NCBI RefSeq assembly: GCF_019052805.1
Contig: NZ_JAHQRJ010000001.1
Span: 558,001-622,000 of the forward strand
Direction: 5' to 3'
From: Noviherbaspirillum sp. L7-7A
GTDB taxonomy: Bacteria > Pseudomonadota > Gammaproteobacteria > Burkholderiales > Burkholderiaceae_D
DNA length: 64,000 nt
How positions within the stretch are numbered: position 1 is the first letter of the stretch; every line of letters starts with the position of its first letter. The notes under the pieces were generated by a model. The model saw only the letters and a program-made list of their open reading frames with translations. It did not search any database and was not told the origin of the DNA. Below are positions 35,687-45,473 of the stretch, one piece after another. The translations under genes and the position numbers were made by a program.

Positions 35687-38629
35687 ATGCCATCGGTAAG
35701 CTACCGTCCGCCGCCACCTTCGACGCCGCCGCCGTTCTGGCCAAACCCTGCATTTTCCGGCAAGCCTCCGGATGCATCCCTGCAAAATCCGTCGGCAAGC
35801 GTCAATGCCGGCGCAAATATCCAGCCGACCGGATCGCCGCCGCCCTTACCCGCCTGGCCATCGCGCAAGATGCCATCCCCCGGCGGTCGCGATACGTCCG
35901 GCATCACCGCCGCGCCGCGTTCCGCCACGGCTTCGCTGACTTCACTGCTTCCGTTGACGTTGCCCGCATCGCCGGCGTCTTCGCCTGGCGCCAGTCCAGC
36001 AAACTATCCTTCGTTGACTTCACTTGGACCATTGACCCCCTCCCTTGGCAGCACTTCAGCGCTGCACGCCTCGGGTAAGCCTTCGTCCAACGTGAGTAGT
36101 TCAACGTCTCTTTCCAAAGTGGCGTTGCAGACGCCGGAGGCCGGCGCAAGCGCGAATGACAATTCAGCAAGTATGGAAAGGAAAACAAGAAGGGTGTCCA
36201 GCATGCTTGCATCGCCAGGGGGATCGTCAGGCCAGGCGTCTGGCGCAGGGATCGCCGGCATGGGGCTGAACCGGGTTTTACCGCCTTTGCCGTCGCGCCC
36301 CCCAGCGTTTCCGGCGCCAACTGCGCCGTTATCCCTTCAACCGGCACCCCCGCCGCCAGCGGATGCGCCACCGGTGTCACCGCGTCAGACGCAAGTCTCG
36401 CCGACCCGAAGGCCTGCATCACCACGGGCTACAGCGCCTGTCTACGTTCCGCCAGCGGTCTTGCTGCCGCTTGAGGTACAGAAGGGCGGGATAGAGGAGA
36501 CCGCGCGCCGTTGCGTGTTGGCGGAGGCGGTACAGGGCTTCAATGCCGACACAATAGGGCGCTCGAATCCTGCCTACGGCGGGGAAAAAGTGTATTACAA
36601 GCTGGCCGATTATTTTCTGGAGCAGATAAAGCCGCATCAATTCTCGGAGGTAGTCGACGAGGTGCGCAGGAGGATCCTGGCCGACCCTGGCAGGCACCTC
36701 AGAAAATTAACGAAAACGACCGGTGCAGTCGATGAAGCCATCGGGCAATCCAGTTCGATCGATTGCGATTATGGGATGAAGCTTTTGCAGCCCCTATTCA
36801 GCCTGATCTGTGGCGACAGGCAGGACTATGAGGATTGCGGCCTGCCAGGCTCCATCAAGTCGCTGTTCCTTGCCCTGGACCGGAATCTGGTCAAGGCGAT
36901 GATTCACTGGCGCGACGGCCAGAAACTGGCGCGCGATTCGATGAAGCAGGAAGTTGAAACACTGAAGGCTGACAAAAGGAACTGTAACGACAAGGGCGAT
37001 CTCCTTCCCCAGAAGATCAATGACCTTCGCAAGCAATATGGATGGGTGGTCGATTTCTATTCGCCGCTGTTGGTGAGCAAGGCCATCACCGCAAAATACA
37101 TCAAGGAGTGCCGCCTCAATTTTTTCAAGGGCATTATCTTCACGCGTTGCATCAGTCCTTTCCTGGCGCCGAGCGACCTGGAGCAGACGCCGGCTGGCGG
37201 CGATGCCTATAACGCCCTGACCAAGGCAAGCGCCGCCGCCAACAAGCTATTCGCGCAGCGTTACAAGCCGTTTCGCGAAAACTTCATCGCCTACGCGGAC
37301 CAGTTTCTGCCCGACCACGAGGCCACCGAGCTGCGTGCGCTTGAAGTCAAGGAACAGCGGCTCGAAAAGGTCAACAGGAAAAAAAAGACCGACGGCACGA
37401 GCGACAGGAAGCTCCTGCCAAGAAAGGGGCATGCAAGCGCTCCCACTCTCCTGCAGGGAAAGGATTTCCTTGAGGCCATGAAGAAGGAAGGCAGTCTGGT
37501 TGAACAGGGCAAGCCGGACGACACATCCGCTGCAGGCGCCAACGGCAGGGCCGCCCAGAGGCGTTGGATTGATGACTTCAGAAAGCACCATGAAGACGCG
37601 TTCAAAGCAAGGCCGGCTCTTGACCTGGAGTTTTCGAAGCGTCTGCGCAAATGGCGCAAGAAGGAAGAGCAGCTTGGTGAAACCGCATTCAAGGAAAAGC
37701 TGGCGGAAATCTACAAGCGAGCCAGGAAGGAGGTAGAGCCGAGCGCGACCACCTTAGCGACGAATGCCCAGCCGGTCGTTGTTGTCGCAGGCAAAGCCGA
37801 ACAGGCAGTTTCATCACCGCGCGCAAGCCGGGCCCGGGAAGCGGATGCCACTGACACAAGTCCTAAAAGGGAAAAGAAAGTTGCCAAGACATCGAAGGGC
37901 CTGACCGCGCTAAACGACATGCAATCCGGTCTGCTCAACAAGCTCCTGACGGACAAGCGGCGTCGCGCATACCTTGAGCGATTTCCTTCGCTGGAGGCGT
38001 CGCTGAAGCAGGACTTCCTTGCCTGGTGCAATGAAGGAACAGGCGGAAGCCCGGCGCTCGCCTTGCAGAAAATATTCGAGGATCTGGTGTTGCGGCATTT
38101 CTTCAACGCGATGCGGCTAAGGCAAAAAGTGAGCGATGCCGACTTCGACAAGCTGAAGCAGGCCTGCGAGGAATGGCCCAGAAAGACGAACGGCTGGGAA
38201 AAGCCCAGGCCGGAAGAAATGTCCTTCATCTGGCGGACCAAGGTTTGCGCGAAGCCGGCGCCGGCCTACAACTCCAGCATCAATGTGCGGATGGCCGAAG
38301 CCACGATTGACGCATTGCTGAGCGATGCGGCCGCCGGCCAGGAACTCGCCGACGACACCCTGAAAAATGCATTTCTGAACAAGGCCCAGCTGTGGCTCGA
38401 TAGCGGGGCAATGGGAATGGGCCCGGAACAGATTATCCGCGGCTATTACGAGGATACGCTGATCAAGCATTTCATCCAGGCCCAAAGGCCTGCCCTGGCG
38501 CCCAACGAGATCGTGAAGTTGAACGAAGCGGGCAAGCAGGAAGGGCAGAGCGATCCGGCCAGGGCACTGACAACGGCGACCTTGCAGGCGCTGCTCCAAC
38601 GGCTGCAAGGTGCCGCCAAACAAACCTGA
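35687..38629 (+). CDS. Large Pro-rich protein with duplicated helical module, effector-like
   Basis: 980-aa protein of no family I recognise. Residues 1-270 are Pro/Ser-rich and low in complexity (YRPPPPSTPPPFWPNPAF, APPPPADAPPVSP). Residues 280-560 are mixed helical, 560-740 Lys-rich and charged. Near the C-terminus two modules about 75 residues long align with each other: one from Met745 (LLNKLLTDKRRRAYL, FLAWCNEGTGGSP, EDLVLRHFFNAMR) and one from Met869 (TIDALLSDAAAGQEL, AQLWLDSGAMGMGP, EDTLIKHFIQAQR). There is no signal peptide or membrane segment. GC content and codon use look lower than in neighbouring genes, suggesting acquisition. Host-directed secretion is inferred. Confidence 0.75.
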   Translation: MPSVSYRPPPPSTPPPFWPNPAFSGKPPDASLQNPSASVNAGANIQPTGSPPPLPAWPSRKMPSPGGRDTSGITAAPRSATASLTSLLPLTLPASPASSPGASPANYPSLTSLGPLTPSLGSTSALHASGKPSSNVSSSTSLSKVALQTPEAGASANDNSASMERKTRRVSSMLASPGGSSGQASGAGIAGMGLNRVLPPLPSRPPAFPAPTAPLSLQPAPPPPADAPPVSPRQTQVSPTRRPASPRATAPVYVPPAVLLPLEVQKGGIEETARRCVLAEAVQGFNADTIGRSNPAYGGEKVYYKLADYFLEQIKPHQFSEVVDEVRRRILADPGRHLRKLTKTTGAVDEAIGQSSSIDCDYGMKLLQPLFSLICGDRQDYEDCGLPGSIKSLFLALDRNLVKAMIHWRDGQKLARDSMKQEVETLKADKRNCNDKGDLLPQKINDLRKQYGWVVDFYSPLLVSKAITAKYIKECRLNFFKGIIFTRCISPFLAPSDLEQTPAGGDAYNALTKASAAANKLFAQRYKPFRENFIAYADQFLPDHEATELRALEVKEQRLEKVNRKKKTDGTSDRKLLPRKGHASAPTLLQGKDFLEAMKKEGSLVEQGKPDDTSAAGANGRAAQRRWIDDFRKHHEDAFKARPALDLEFSKRLRKWRKKEEQLGETAFKEKLAEIYKRARKEVEPSATTLATNAQPVVVVAGKAEQAVSSPRASRAREADATDTSPKREKKVAKTSKGLTALNDMQSGLLNKLLTDKRRRAYLERFPSLEASLKQDFLAWCNEGTGGSPALALQKIFEDLVLRHFFNAMRLRQKVSDADFDKLKQACEEWPRKTNGWEKPRPEEMSFIWRTKVCAKPAPAYNSSINVRMAEATIDALLSDAAAGQELADDTLKNAFLNKAQLWLDSGAMGMGPEQIIRGYYEDTLIKHFIQAQRPALAPNEIVKLNEAGKQEGQSDPARALTTATLQALLQRLQGAAKQT

Positions 38630-38640
38630 ACGTCAAGCGC

Positions 38641-38669
38641 TCCGATGGCCGCAGGCAGCGGCCATCGGA
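38641..38669. terminator. Bidirectional hairpin terminator between convergent genes
   Basis: A 12-bp perfect stem (38641-38652 with 38658-38669, TCCGATGGCCGC and complement) with a 5-nt loop lies between the 980-aa gene and the convergent 140-aa gene. No T tract follows, so strength is uncertain. Confidence 0.6.
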
Positions 38670-38683
38670 GCAGCAGCCGTCGT

Positions 38684-39106
38684 TCAGTCGAACAGGCTGC
38701 CCTGGCCCGCTTCCGCGCCCGGCTTCCTGTCCCGGCTAGGGCGCGGATAGCCGGCTTCCCGCATCGCGCGCACCAGGTCCGCCATGGCGTCCCAGATCTC
38801 GTCGCTTTGCTGCGCGGTCAGCGCGGCATTGTTGTCCAGGCTGTCGCAGGCGCCGCGGATATTGGCGGCCAGGGAATTGATGTAATGCTGGCGGTTCAAC
38901 GCCAGCGCGGCTTGCCGGCGCCGATTGCATTCGGCGTCGAGCTCGTCGCGCTGTTCCAGGGAGAGTTTGTCCAGAAGGCCGGGCGAGGGCTTGTAGGTGT
39001 ACTTGTCGAAGGATCCGACGATGCGCACGATGGGCGCGTTCCTGGCCTCGTCGAAACCGGTGTACAGCAGCACCTGCACCTTGCCGCCCTGTTCCTTGAA
39101 TTGCAC
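38684..39106 (-). CDS. Hypothetical helical protein, partner of WGR protein
   Basis: 140-aa cytoplasmic protein without a family I can name. It starts with GTG at 39106 (MQFKEQGGKVQVLLYTGF), with AAAGGA upstream. The N-terminal part looks like a beta-rich domain (VRIVGSFDKYTYKPSPGLLD); the rest is helical and Arg/Ala/Gln rich, ending GAEAGQGSLFD. The WGR-domain gene lies 35 nt upstream on the same strand, so both are likely one operon. Function unknown. Confidence 0.7.
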   Translation of the reverse strand: MQFKEQGGKVQVLLYTGFDEARNAPIVRIVGSFDKYTYKPSPGLLDKLSLEQRDELDAECNRRRQAALALNRQHYINSLAANIRGACDSLDNNAALTAQQSDEIWDAMADLVRAMREAGYPRPSRDRKPGAEAGQGSLFD

Positions 39107-39141
39107 TGCCGAAGTCCTTTAAAGAAGAATGGCCGCCGGTT

Positions 39142-39420
39142 TCAGGAAACCAGCGTGCGGCCCTGTTTCCGATGGCGTTGCGCGATATCCTTCAACGCCG
39201 CGATGCCGGCTTCGAGGCTGCCAATCGGCAGGCTCTTGCCGCCGCAGCGGCCGCGTCTGCCGGCCCGGCCAGCCCAGCCCTGGATGATGACCCATTGCTC
39301 GAACAGGTCCTGCATCAGCACCACGGTATGAAGCCGGTCAGGCTCGGCGAATTGCATGCGGATCGGGCAGGCGGTGGCCACTGGCAGCGGGCGGGTGAGG
39401 TCGTCTACGGGATCGATCAT
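39142..39420 (-). CDS. WGR-domain protein
   Basis: 92-aa protein made almost only of a WGR domain: MQFAEPDRLHTVVLMQDLFEQ then WVIIQGWAGRAGRRG matches the W-G-R core (here WAGRAG), followed by a helix (SLEAGIAALKDIAQRHRKQG). WGR domains bind nucleic acid in PARP-type and some bacterial proteins. ATG 39420; the divergent apyrase gene starts 166 nt away. The Gly of the W-G-R triplet is displaced by an Ala insertion, a small departure from the family. Confidence 0.75.
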   Translation of the reverse strand: MIDPVDDLTRPLPVATACPIRMQFAEPDRLHTVVLMQDLFEQWVIIQGWAGRAGRRGRCGGKSLPIGSLEAGIAALKDIAQRHRKQGRTLVS

Positions 39421-39585
39421 GGGGCAGCATCATACCAGCAGCGCGCGGGGTTTTGAATGCAGGCCGGCGGCGGATACCCTGCCTGGGATGGCCGCCGCTG
39501 GACAGGCGAGGGCGGCTCTGCTAAAAGTGGCCGCCATTGCGCGGCCGCGGCCCAGCCGGCGCGGCAATCCGGGAAGGACATCCAG

Positions 39586-40785
39586 TTGATTAGACTACGC
39601 AACCACCTCATCGTCATCGCCTCGCTGCTGTTCCTGACGGCCTGCGCCGACCCGTCGCCGACCTTGTCCTACCGTGCGGTGGTGGATGCCGGCAGCAGCG
39701 GCTCGCGCATTCACCTCTATCAGGCCAGCCGCAACAGCGAAGGCATGGTCATTACCGACGTCGCGCAGCTGGAATCAGCTGGCGGGGACGGGCTGTCGAG
39801 CTATCAGGCGCAATCGGAGCAGGCGGGGCCGCAAGCCATGCAGCCCTTGTTGCAGGCCCTGAACGACTGGCTGCTGGCGCGGCGGATTGGGCGCGATACG
39901 GTGCCGGTCGATGTGCTTGCGACGGCCGGCATGCGACTGCTCGAACAGAACGATGCGCCGGCGGCCCAGGCCATCTACCGCAGCGTGCGCCGCGCCATCC
40001 TGGGCAACGGTTACCGGGCCGGCGAGCTGCGCACCATTTCCGGCGACGAGGAAGGTTTGTACGCATGGGCGGACGTGAACTACCTGCATGGGAATTTCCA
40101 GCCCGGACACAGGACTGCCGGCCTGGTGGAAGTCGGCGGCGCATCGGCGCAGGTGGCGTATGAGACCAGCCAGCGCGACCATCCGCATGCCCGTGCGGTT
40201 ACCATTGCAGGTACCTCCTACACGGTGCTGAGCGTGAGCTTCCTGGGGCTGGGTCAGAACGAGGCGCGCAAGGCGATGATTCTGGCCTCCGGCCCGAAGG
40301 ACAACCCATGCTATCCCAACAACGACAGGGGCAGTCCGCCCGGCGGCTTGGATGCAGGCGCCATCCTTTCCGGCAATTACCGGTATGGTCGCTGCGAGGA
40401 TCTTTACCAGACCGTGGTGTCGGCATTCCAGGTGCGGGACAAGGTGATCGCCGCCGGCTTTGGTGGCGACTTTATTGGCATCGCGTCCGTCTATCATGCG
40501 TTGAACAACTGGCATGTGCTGGACCGTCCGTCCATGTTGTCGCAGATGCTGGAGCGCCAGTGCGGCGGCACCGATGCCTGGAGCCTGAAGGTCGTGCCGG
40601 CCCAGGGCGGCACATCTGGCTTTGCTCAAACTGCCTGTGCCAATGGCACCTTCATCAACACCCTGCTGTTTGATCCACGCTATGGGCTGGGACTGTCCGG
40701 CGAGCGCATTCATGCGGTGGGGCAGATCAATGGTCAGTCGCCGAGCTGGACCAGGGGTTATTTGCTGATTGGGGCCAGCCGGTAG
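39586..40785 (+). CDS. Lipoprotein apyrase (GDA1/CD39-family NTPDase)
   Basis: Ecto-nucleoside triphosphate diphosphohydrolase of 399 aa, which would cleave NTPs and NDPs outside the cytoplasm. All N-terminal apyrase conserved regions are visible: ACR1 VVDAGSSGSRIHLY, ACR2 ATAGMRLL, ACR3 GDEEGLYAWADVNYLHG and ACR4 GLVEVGGASAQVAYE. The N-terminus (LIVIASLLFLTAC) has a lipobox, so it is probably a lipoprotein. TTG 39586 is chosen because GGAAGGA lies 7 nt before it and it gives a normal lipoprotein signal. The family is mostly eukaryotic; the best-known bacterial member is a Legionella virulence factor. Confidence 0.92.
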   Translation: MIRLRNHLIVIASLLFLTACADPSPTLSYRAVVDAGSSGSRIHLYQASRNSEGMVITDVAQLESAGGDGLSSYQAQSEQAGPQAMQPLLQALNDWLLARRIGRDTVPVDVLATAGMRLLEQNDAPAAQAIYRSVRRAILGNGYRAGELRTISGDEEGLYAWADVNYLHGNFQPGHRTAGLVEVGGASAQVAYETSQRDHPHARAVTIAGTSYTVLSVSFLGLGQNEARKAMILASGPKDNPCYPNNDRGSPPGGLDAGAILSGNYRYGRCEDLYQTVVSAFQVRDKVIAAGFGGDFIGIASVYHALNNWHVLDRPSMLSQMLERQCGGTDAWSLKVVPAQGGTSGFAQTACANGTFINTLLFDPRYGLGLSGERIHAVGQINGQSPSWTRGYLLIGASR

Positions 40786-40831
40786 GCGCTAGCGGGGAGG
40801 GCCTTGTCTGGTCCAGGTGCGGAAGCCAGCA

Positions 40832-41114
<283 letters not shown>

Positions 41115-42609
41115 GTAACTATTCAGCATCAGACTGTTAAATTCCTTCATTCAGGCGCATAGTGCGATGTCATGAAATCACGTCCCGATCTCTCCACTCT
41201 GAGCTTCGAGCAAAAGGACGAGCTGATCCTGCAACTCTGGGATCGCCTCGACAAGCTCGAAGCGATGCTGCTTAAAAACAGCAGTAACTCCAGCAAGCCG
41301 CCTTCGTCAGACGGCTTCAAACGCAAGCCTAAATCACGCCGCGTGGCTGGCAAGGCCAGTGCGGGCGGGCAGAAGGGACATCCCGGATCGACATTGAAAC
41401 GAGTCGACGTGGCTGACCAAGTGCAAGTGCATCAGCCACCGCAACGCTGCACGGCATGTGGCAGCAAACTCGACCTGCGCACCGCCACGATCGATGTGCA
41501 AGGGCGTCAGGTCATTGACTTGCCTGCCATTCGCATGACGGTGATCGAGCATCGCCTGCAGCGTGTGCGCTGCCGTTGCGGCCAGGCGCATACCGGATGC
41601 TATCCCGAGGGGGTGACGCAGGCGGCACAGTACGGTGCGACCATCAAGGCTGCGGTGGTTTATCTGACGCAGTATCAGCATGTGCCGATGAAGCGATGCA
41701 CGCGCCTGATGCAGGACTTGTTTGGCGTGACGATGTCCCCGGCCAGCGTGCATGCCGCCATTGCGCAGGCGCACGCCGCTGTGGCACCGGTGGTGCAGGC
41801 GCTGGGCGAGTCACTGCTGCAGGCGCCAGTAGTGCACTTCGATGAAACGGGCATGCGCGTGGGCACCAAGCTGTACTGGATGCACAGTGCATCGACCGAG
41901 GACGCAGTGGTCTATCAGGTGCATGCCGCCGCGGCTACCAGGCGCTGGAGGCGTTGAACCTGCTGCCGCGCTTCAAGGGTGTGGCCGTGCATGACGGCTG
42001 GCCTTCCTACTACCGTTTCAACGTACAACATGCGTTATGCAACGCGCATCATTTGCGTGAGCTGGAGTTCGTAATCGACTCGACCGGGCAGCAATGAGCG
42101 CAAGACATGATGAGCTTGCTTGTGAAGATGAATCATGCTGTGGATGCCAGCGAGGATGGGGTGTTGAGCCAGCATGTTGCTGCAAGCTACCGTCGCCGAT
42201 ACCGTGAGCTCCTTGAGCAGGGTCGCCAGCATAATCCGCAAAGGCTGACTGACCTGACCCGCAAGGACAAGCGAGGCGGCATCAAGCAAAGCACCACATA
42301 CAACCTGATCAAGCGGCTGGAGCAACACGCTGATGATGTGCTGCGTTTCATGCATGATGCACGGGTGCCGTTCACGAACAACCTTGCCGAGCGCGACCTT
42401 CGCATGCCCAAGCTCAAGCAGAAGGTATGCGGATGCTACCGCAGCTTTGCGGGCGCGCAGGCGTATTGCAGCATTCGTTCCTACATAGGGACATTGCAGA
42501 AGCAATCGAAGGATCTGATACAGGCATTGACCATGCTATTTAGCGGTCGCATGCCTTCGACAGGTTAAGGCTGCATACGTCTTGCGTTCTATGAATGCTG
42601 AATAGTTAC
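41115..42609 (+). mobile_element. IS66 family (ISBst12-like) insertion sequence, defective copy
   Basis: 1,495-bp second copy with the same 15-bp terminal inverted repeats GTAACTATTCAGCAT, one base shorter than the copy at 7078. It sits at the equivalent hairpin loop of locus C, but its flanks are GCTTCGCC (41107-41114) and GGCGAAGC (42610-42617): inverted, not the direct 8-bp duplication expected. Its transposase is broken. Near identity to the first copy implies recent spread or gene conversion. Confidence 0.95.
41172..42568 (+). pseudogene. tnpC: IS66-type transposase, frameshift and nonsense mutation
   Basis: Same gene as 7135-8532 but inactivated twice. One G is missing at about 41925 (GCATGCCGCC against GCATGCGCGCC in the intact copy), which shifts the frame after residue ~252 and stops at 41957. 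Further on, a TGG codon has become TGA at 42095-42097. A synonymous T-to-C change is also present. The frame carrying the E407 catalytic residue is therefore not translated with the rest, so this copy could move only with transposase from elsewhere. Confidence 0.95.
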
Positions 42610-42617
42610 GGCGAAGC

Positions 42618-43090
42618 AAAAGAAGTAGGTCGCCTGCCGGGGCGAACACCCGGCCTGGTCATGACGACAGTGCAGTGGGCTTGTTTCACCCGGCGTAAAG
42701 GCGTCACTGCGAAGCAGCAGTTGCTTTTGACGGTCGCAGTTCGCATCGTAACGACGAACGTCAAAGACAACGACGACAGTGCTGCCCGTGCCTTGCCGGG
42801 TGACGCAAGGCGGCTGCACTACCGTGGAGACAAGCCGGGAGTCCGTCCCGGCGGCCGGGTTACTTTTTTTGCTTCGCCAAAAAAAGTAACCAAAAAAAGG
42901 CGACCCGGTGTTCGCGCCCCGCTGCGCGGGGTTCCCGTGTCAGCGGTACCCGGAGCGGGGCGCGGCTAAACTCGCTCCGCTACGCTGCGCTCAAACAGAC
43001 GCCGCACCTTATCCGCTCCGGGTACCGCTGACACGGCGCGCTCAACGGGACTTAACGGCAACGGCAACTTCAAAAGCAACGGCAACCCTC
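42618..43090. repeat. Composite palindromic repeat, locus C, right half
   Basis: Contains GCCGGGGCGAACACCCGGC (42636-42654), a 179-bp central segment (42655-42833) oriented as in locus A, GCCGGGAGTCCGTCCCGGC (42834-42852), the AAAAAAAGTAACC hairpin, and the reverse stem unit with 24-bp perfect arms (42935-42958/43013-43036), then GGCAACGGCAAC-type repeats. Its left part is nearly identical to the corresponding part of locus A. The stretch 43091-43165 shows nothing supported. Confidence 0.85.
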
Positions 43091-43161
43091 CGCATCGCCT
43101 AAGTCACCGCACCCGCATACAAGCAGCTGCAAAGCGCATCCGAATCCATGCAAGGTGCATG

Positions 43162-43199
43162 AAAAAAGGCCTGGTCCACTTTCGCAGACTAGGCCCCCA
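43162..43199 (-). terminator. Rho-independent terminator of decarboxylase gene
   Basis: On the minus strand GGCCTAGTC pairs with GACCAGGCC (one mismatch) and is followed by six T (A tract at 43162-43167 on the plus strand). It begins about 20 nt after the decarboxylase stop. Confidence 0.8.
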
Positions 43200-43217
43200 T
43201 GCAGGTGCTATCAGTAC

Positions 43218-45473
43218 TTAGTCCTGCCGCACGCAGTCGACGAAGTAGCCGCGCTTGCCATCCACCTCACGCGTCACCAGGCCATGCACATCGGTCTCGA
43301 AACCCGGGAAGCGCTCGTTGAAGTCGCGCGCGAATTTCAGGTAGTCGACGATGGTCTTGTTGAAGCGCTCGCCGGGAATCAGCAGCGGAATGCCGGGCGG
43401 GTAGGGCGTGAGAAGGATCGACGTTACACGGCCTTCCAGTTCATCGATGGGCACCCGGTCGATCTCGCGGTGGGCCATGCGCGAGAACGCGTCCGACGGC
43501 TTCATTGCCGGCTGCATGTCCGACAGGTACATCTCGGTGGTCAGGCGCGCTACGTCATACAGCTTGTAGAAGCCATGGATCTGCTGGCACAGGTCGCGCA
43601 GGCCAACCCGCTCGTAACGCATGTTGGCGGCCGCGAACTCGGGCAGGATGCGCCACATCGGCTGGTTCTTGTCGTAGTCGTCCTTGAACTGCTGCAGCGC
43701 GGTCAGCAGCGTGTTCCAGCGGCCCTTGGTGATGCCAATGGTGAACATGATGAAGAAGGAATACAGGCCTGCCTTCTCCACAATTACGCCGTGCTCGGCA
43801 AGGTACTTGGTGACGATGGAGGCCGGGATGCCGGTCTCGCCGAACTGGCCGTCCAGCGACAGGCCCGGCGTGACGATGGTGGCCTTGATCGGATCGAGCA
43901 TGTTGAAGCCGGGCGCGAGCTTGCCGAAGCCGTGCCAGTCGTCCTCGGCGCGGATCATCCAGTCTTCCCGCGAGCCGATGCCGTCCTCGGCGAAGTTGTC
44001 CGGACCCCAGACCTGGAACCACCAGTCCTGGCCCCATTCCTGGTCGATCTTGCGCATCGCGCGGCGGAAGTCCAGTGCTTCCAGGATGCTTTCCTCGACC
44101 AGCGCGGTGCCGCCCGGCGGCTCCATCATGGCCGCGGCGACGTCGCAGGAAGCGATGATGGCGTACTGCGGCGAGGTGGAGGTATGCATCAGGTAGGCCT
44201 CGTTGAACGCGTCCTGGTCCAGCTTCACCGATTCCGATTCCCGCACCAGGATCTGCGACGCCTGCGACAGGCCGGCCAGCAGCTTGTGGGTCGACTGGGT
44301 CGAGAAGATCATCGATTCCTTGGCGCGCGGCCGGTCCTTGCCGATCGCATGCATGTTGCGATAGAAGTCGTGGAAGGTCGCATGCGGCAGCCAGGCCTCG
44401 TCGAAGTGCAGGGTGTCGATCTCGCCGTCGAGCATGCTCTTCAGGGTTTCGACGTTGTACAGCACGCCGTCATAGGTCGACTGGGTGATGGTCAGGATGC
44501 GCGGCTTCTTGTTGACCGCCTCGCGCGCGAACGGATTGGCTTCCACCTTCTTCATGATGTTTTCCATCTTGAATTCTTCCAGCGGAATCGGGCCGATGAT
44601 GCCGAGGTGATTGCGGGTCGGCATCAGGAACACCGGAATCGCGCCGGTCATGATGATGGAGTGCAGGATGGACTTGTGACAGTTGCGGTCCACCACCACG
44701 ATGTCGCCCGGCGCCACGGTAGAGTGCCAGACCATCTTGTTGGAGGTGGAAGTGCCGTTGGTGACGAAGTAGCAGTGGTCGGCATTGAAGATGCGCGCCG
44801 CATTGCGCTCCGATGCCGCGACAGGGCCGGTGTGGTCGAGCAGCTGGCCCAGTTCCTCGACGGCGTTGCAGACGTCGGCGCGCAGCATGTTCTCGCCGAA
44901 GAACTGGTGGAACATCTGGCCGATCGGGGACTTCAGGAAGGCCACGCCGCCGGAGTGGCCGGGGCAGTGCCAGGAATAGGAGCCGTCCTGCGCGTAATGC
45001 ACCAGCGCCCGGAAGAAGGGCGGCGACAGGCCGTCCAGATAGGACTTGGCTTCGCGGATGATGTGGCGCGCGACGAATTCCGGCGTGTCCTCGAACATGT
45101 GGATGAAGCCGTGCAGCTCGCGCAGGATGTCGTTGGGGATGTGGCGCGAGGTCCGGGTTTCGCCGTACAGGTAGATCGGGATATCGGCGTTCTTGTAGCG
45201 GATCTCCTCGACGAAGGCGCGCAGCGCCTTGAGCGCGGTGTCAGTCTCCTCGGTGGAGCCGCCGCCGAATTCCTCGTCGTCGATGGAAAGAATGAAGGCC
45301 GAGGCGCGCGACTGCTGCTGCGCGAACTGGGACAGGTCGCCGTAGCTGGTCACGCCGACGACTTCCATGCCTTCCTTTTCCATTGCGTCGGCCAGCGCGC
45401 GTATGCCCAGGCCGGAGGTGTTTTCGGAGCGGAAGTCTTCGTCGATGATGACGATGGGGAAGCGGAATTTCAT
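43218..45473 (-). CDS. Biodegradative-type Orn/Lys/Arg decarboxylase (PLP fold type I)
   Basis: Cytoplasmic PLP enzyme of 751 aa, the length of inducible arginine/lysine/ornithine decarboxylases. The N-terminal wing domain (MKFRFPIVIIDEDFRSENTS) precedes the PLP domain: WHCPGHSGGVAFLKSP, TNGTSTSNKMVWH, DRNCHKSILHS, TLHFDEAWLPHA and the Schiff-base Lys in STQSTHKLLAG. The C-terminal domain has PYPPGIPLLIPGE. Burkholderiales members of this type are usually annotated arginine decarboxylases; substrate remains inference. AGGAG lies 5 nt before ATG 45473. It is monocistronic, with its own terminator. Confidence 0.93.
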   Translation of the reverse strand: MKFRFPIVIIDEDFRSENTSGLGIRALADAMEKEGMEVVGVTSYGDLSQFAQQQSRASAFILSIDDEEFGGGSTEETDTALKALRAFVEEIRYKNADIPIYLYGETRTSRHIPNDILRELHGFIHMFEDTPEFVARHIIREAKSYLDGLSPPFFRALVHYAQDGSYSWHCPGHSGGVAFLKSPIGQMFHQFFGENMLRADVCNAVEELGQLLDHTGPVAASERNAARIFNADHCYFVTNGTSTSNKMVWHSTVAPGDIVVVDRNCHKSILHSIIMTGAIPVFLMPTRNHLGIIGPIPLEEFKMENIMKKVEANPFAREAVNKKPRILTITQSTYDGVLYNVETLKSMLDGEIDTLHFDEAWLPHATFHDFYRNMHAIGKDRPRAKESMIFSTQSTHKLLAGLSQASQILVRESESVKLDQDAFNEAYLMHTSTSPQYAIIASCDVAAAMMEPPGGTALVEESILEALDFRRAMRKIDQEWGQDWWFQVWGPDNFAEDGIGSREDWMIRAEDDWHGFGKLAPGFNMLDPIKATIVTPGLSLDGQFGETGIPASIVTKYLAEHGVIVEKAGLYSFFIMFTIGITKGRWNTLLTALQQFKDDYDKNQPMWRILPEFAAANMRYERVGLRDLCQQIHGFYKLYDVARLTTEMYLSDMQPAMKPSDAFSRMAHREIDRVPIDELEGRVTSILLTPYPPGIPLLIPGERFNKTIVDYLKFARDFNERFPGFETDVHGLVTREVDGKRGYFVDCVRQD

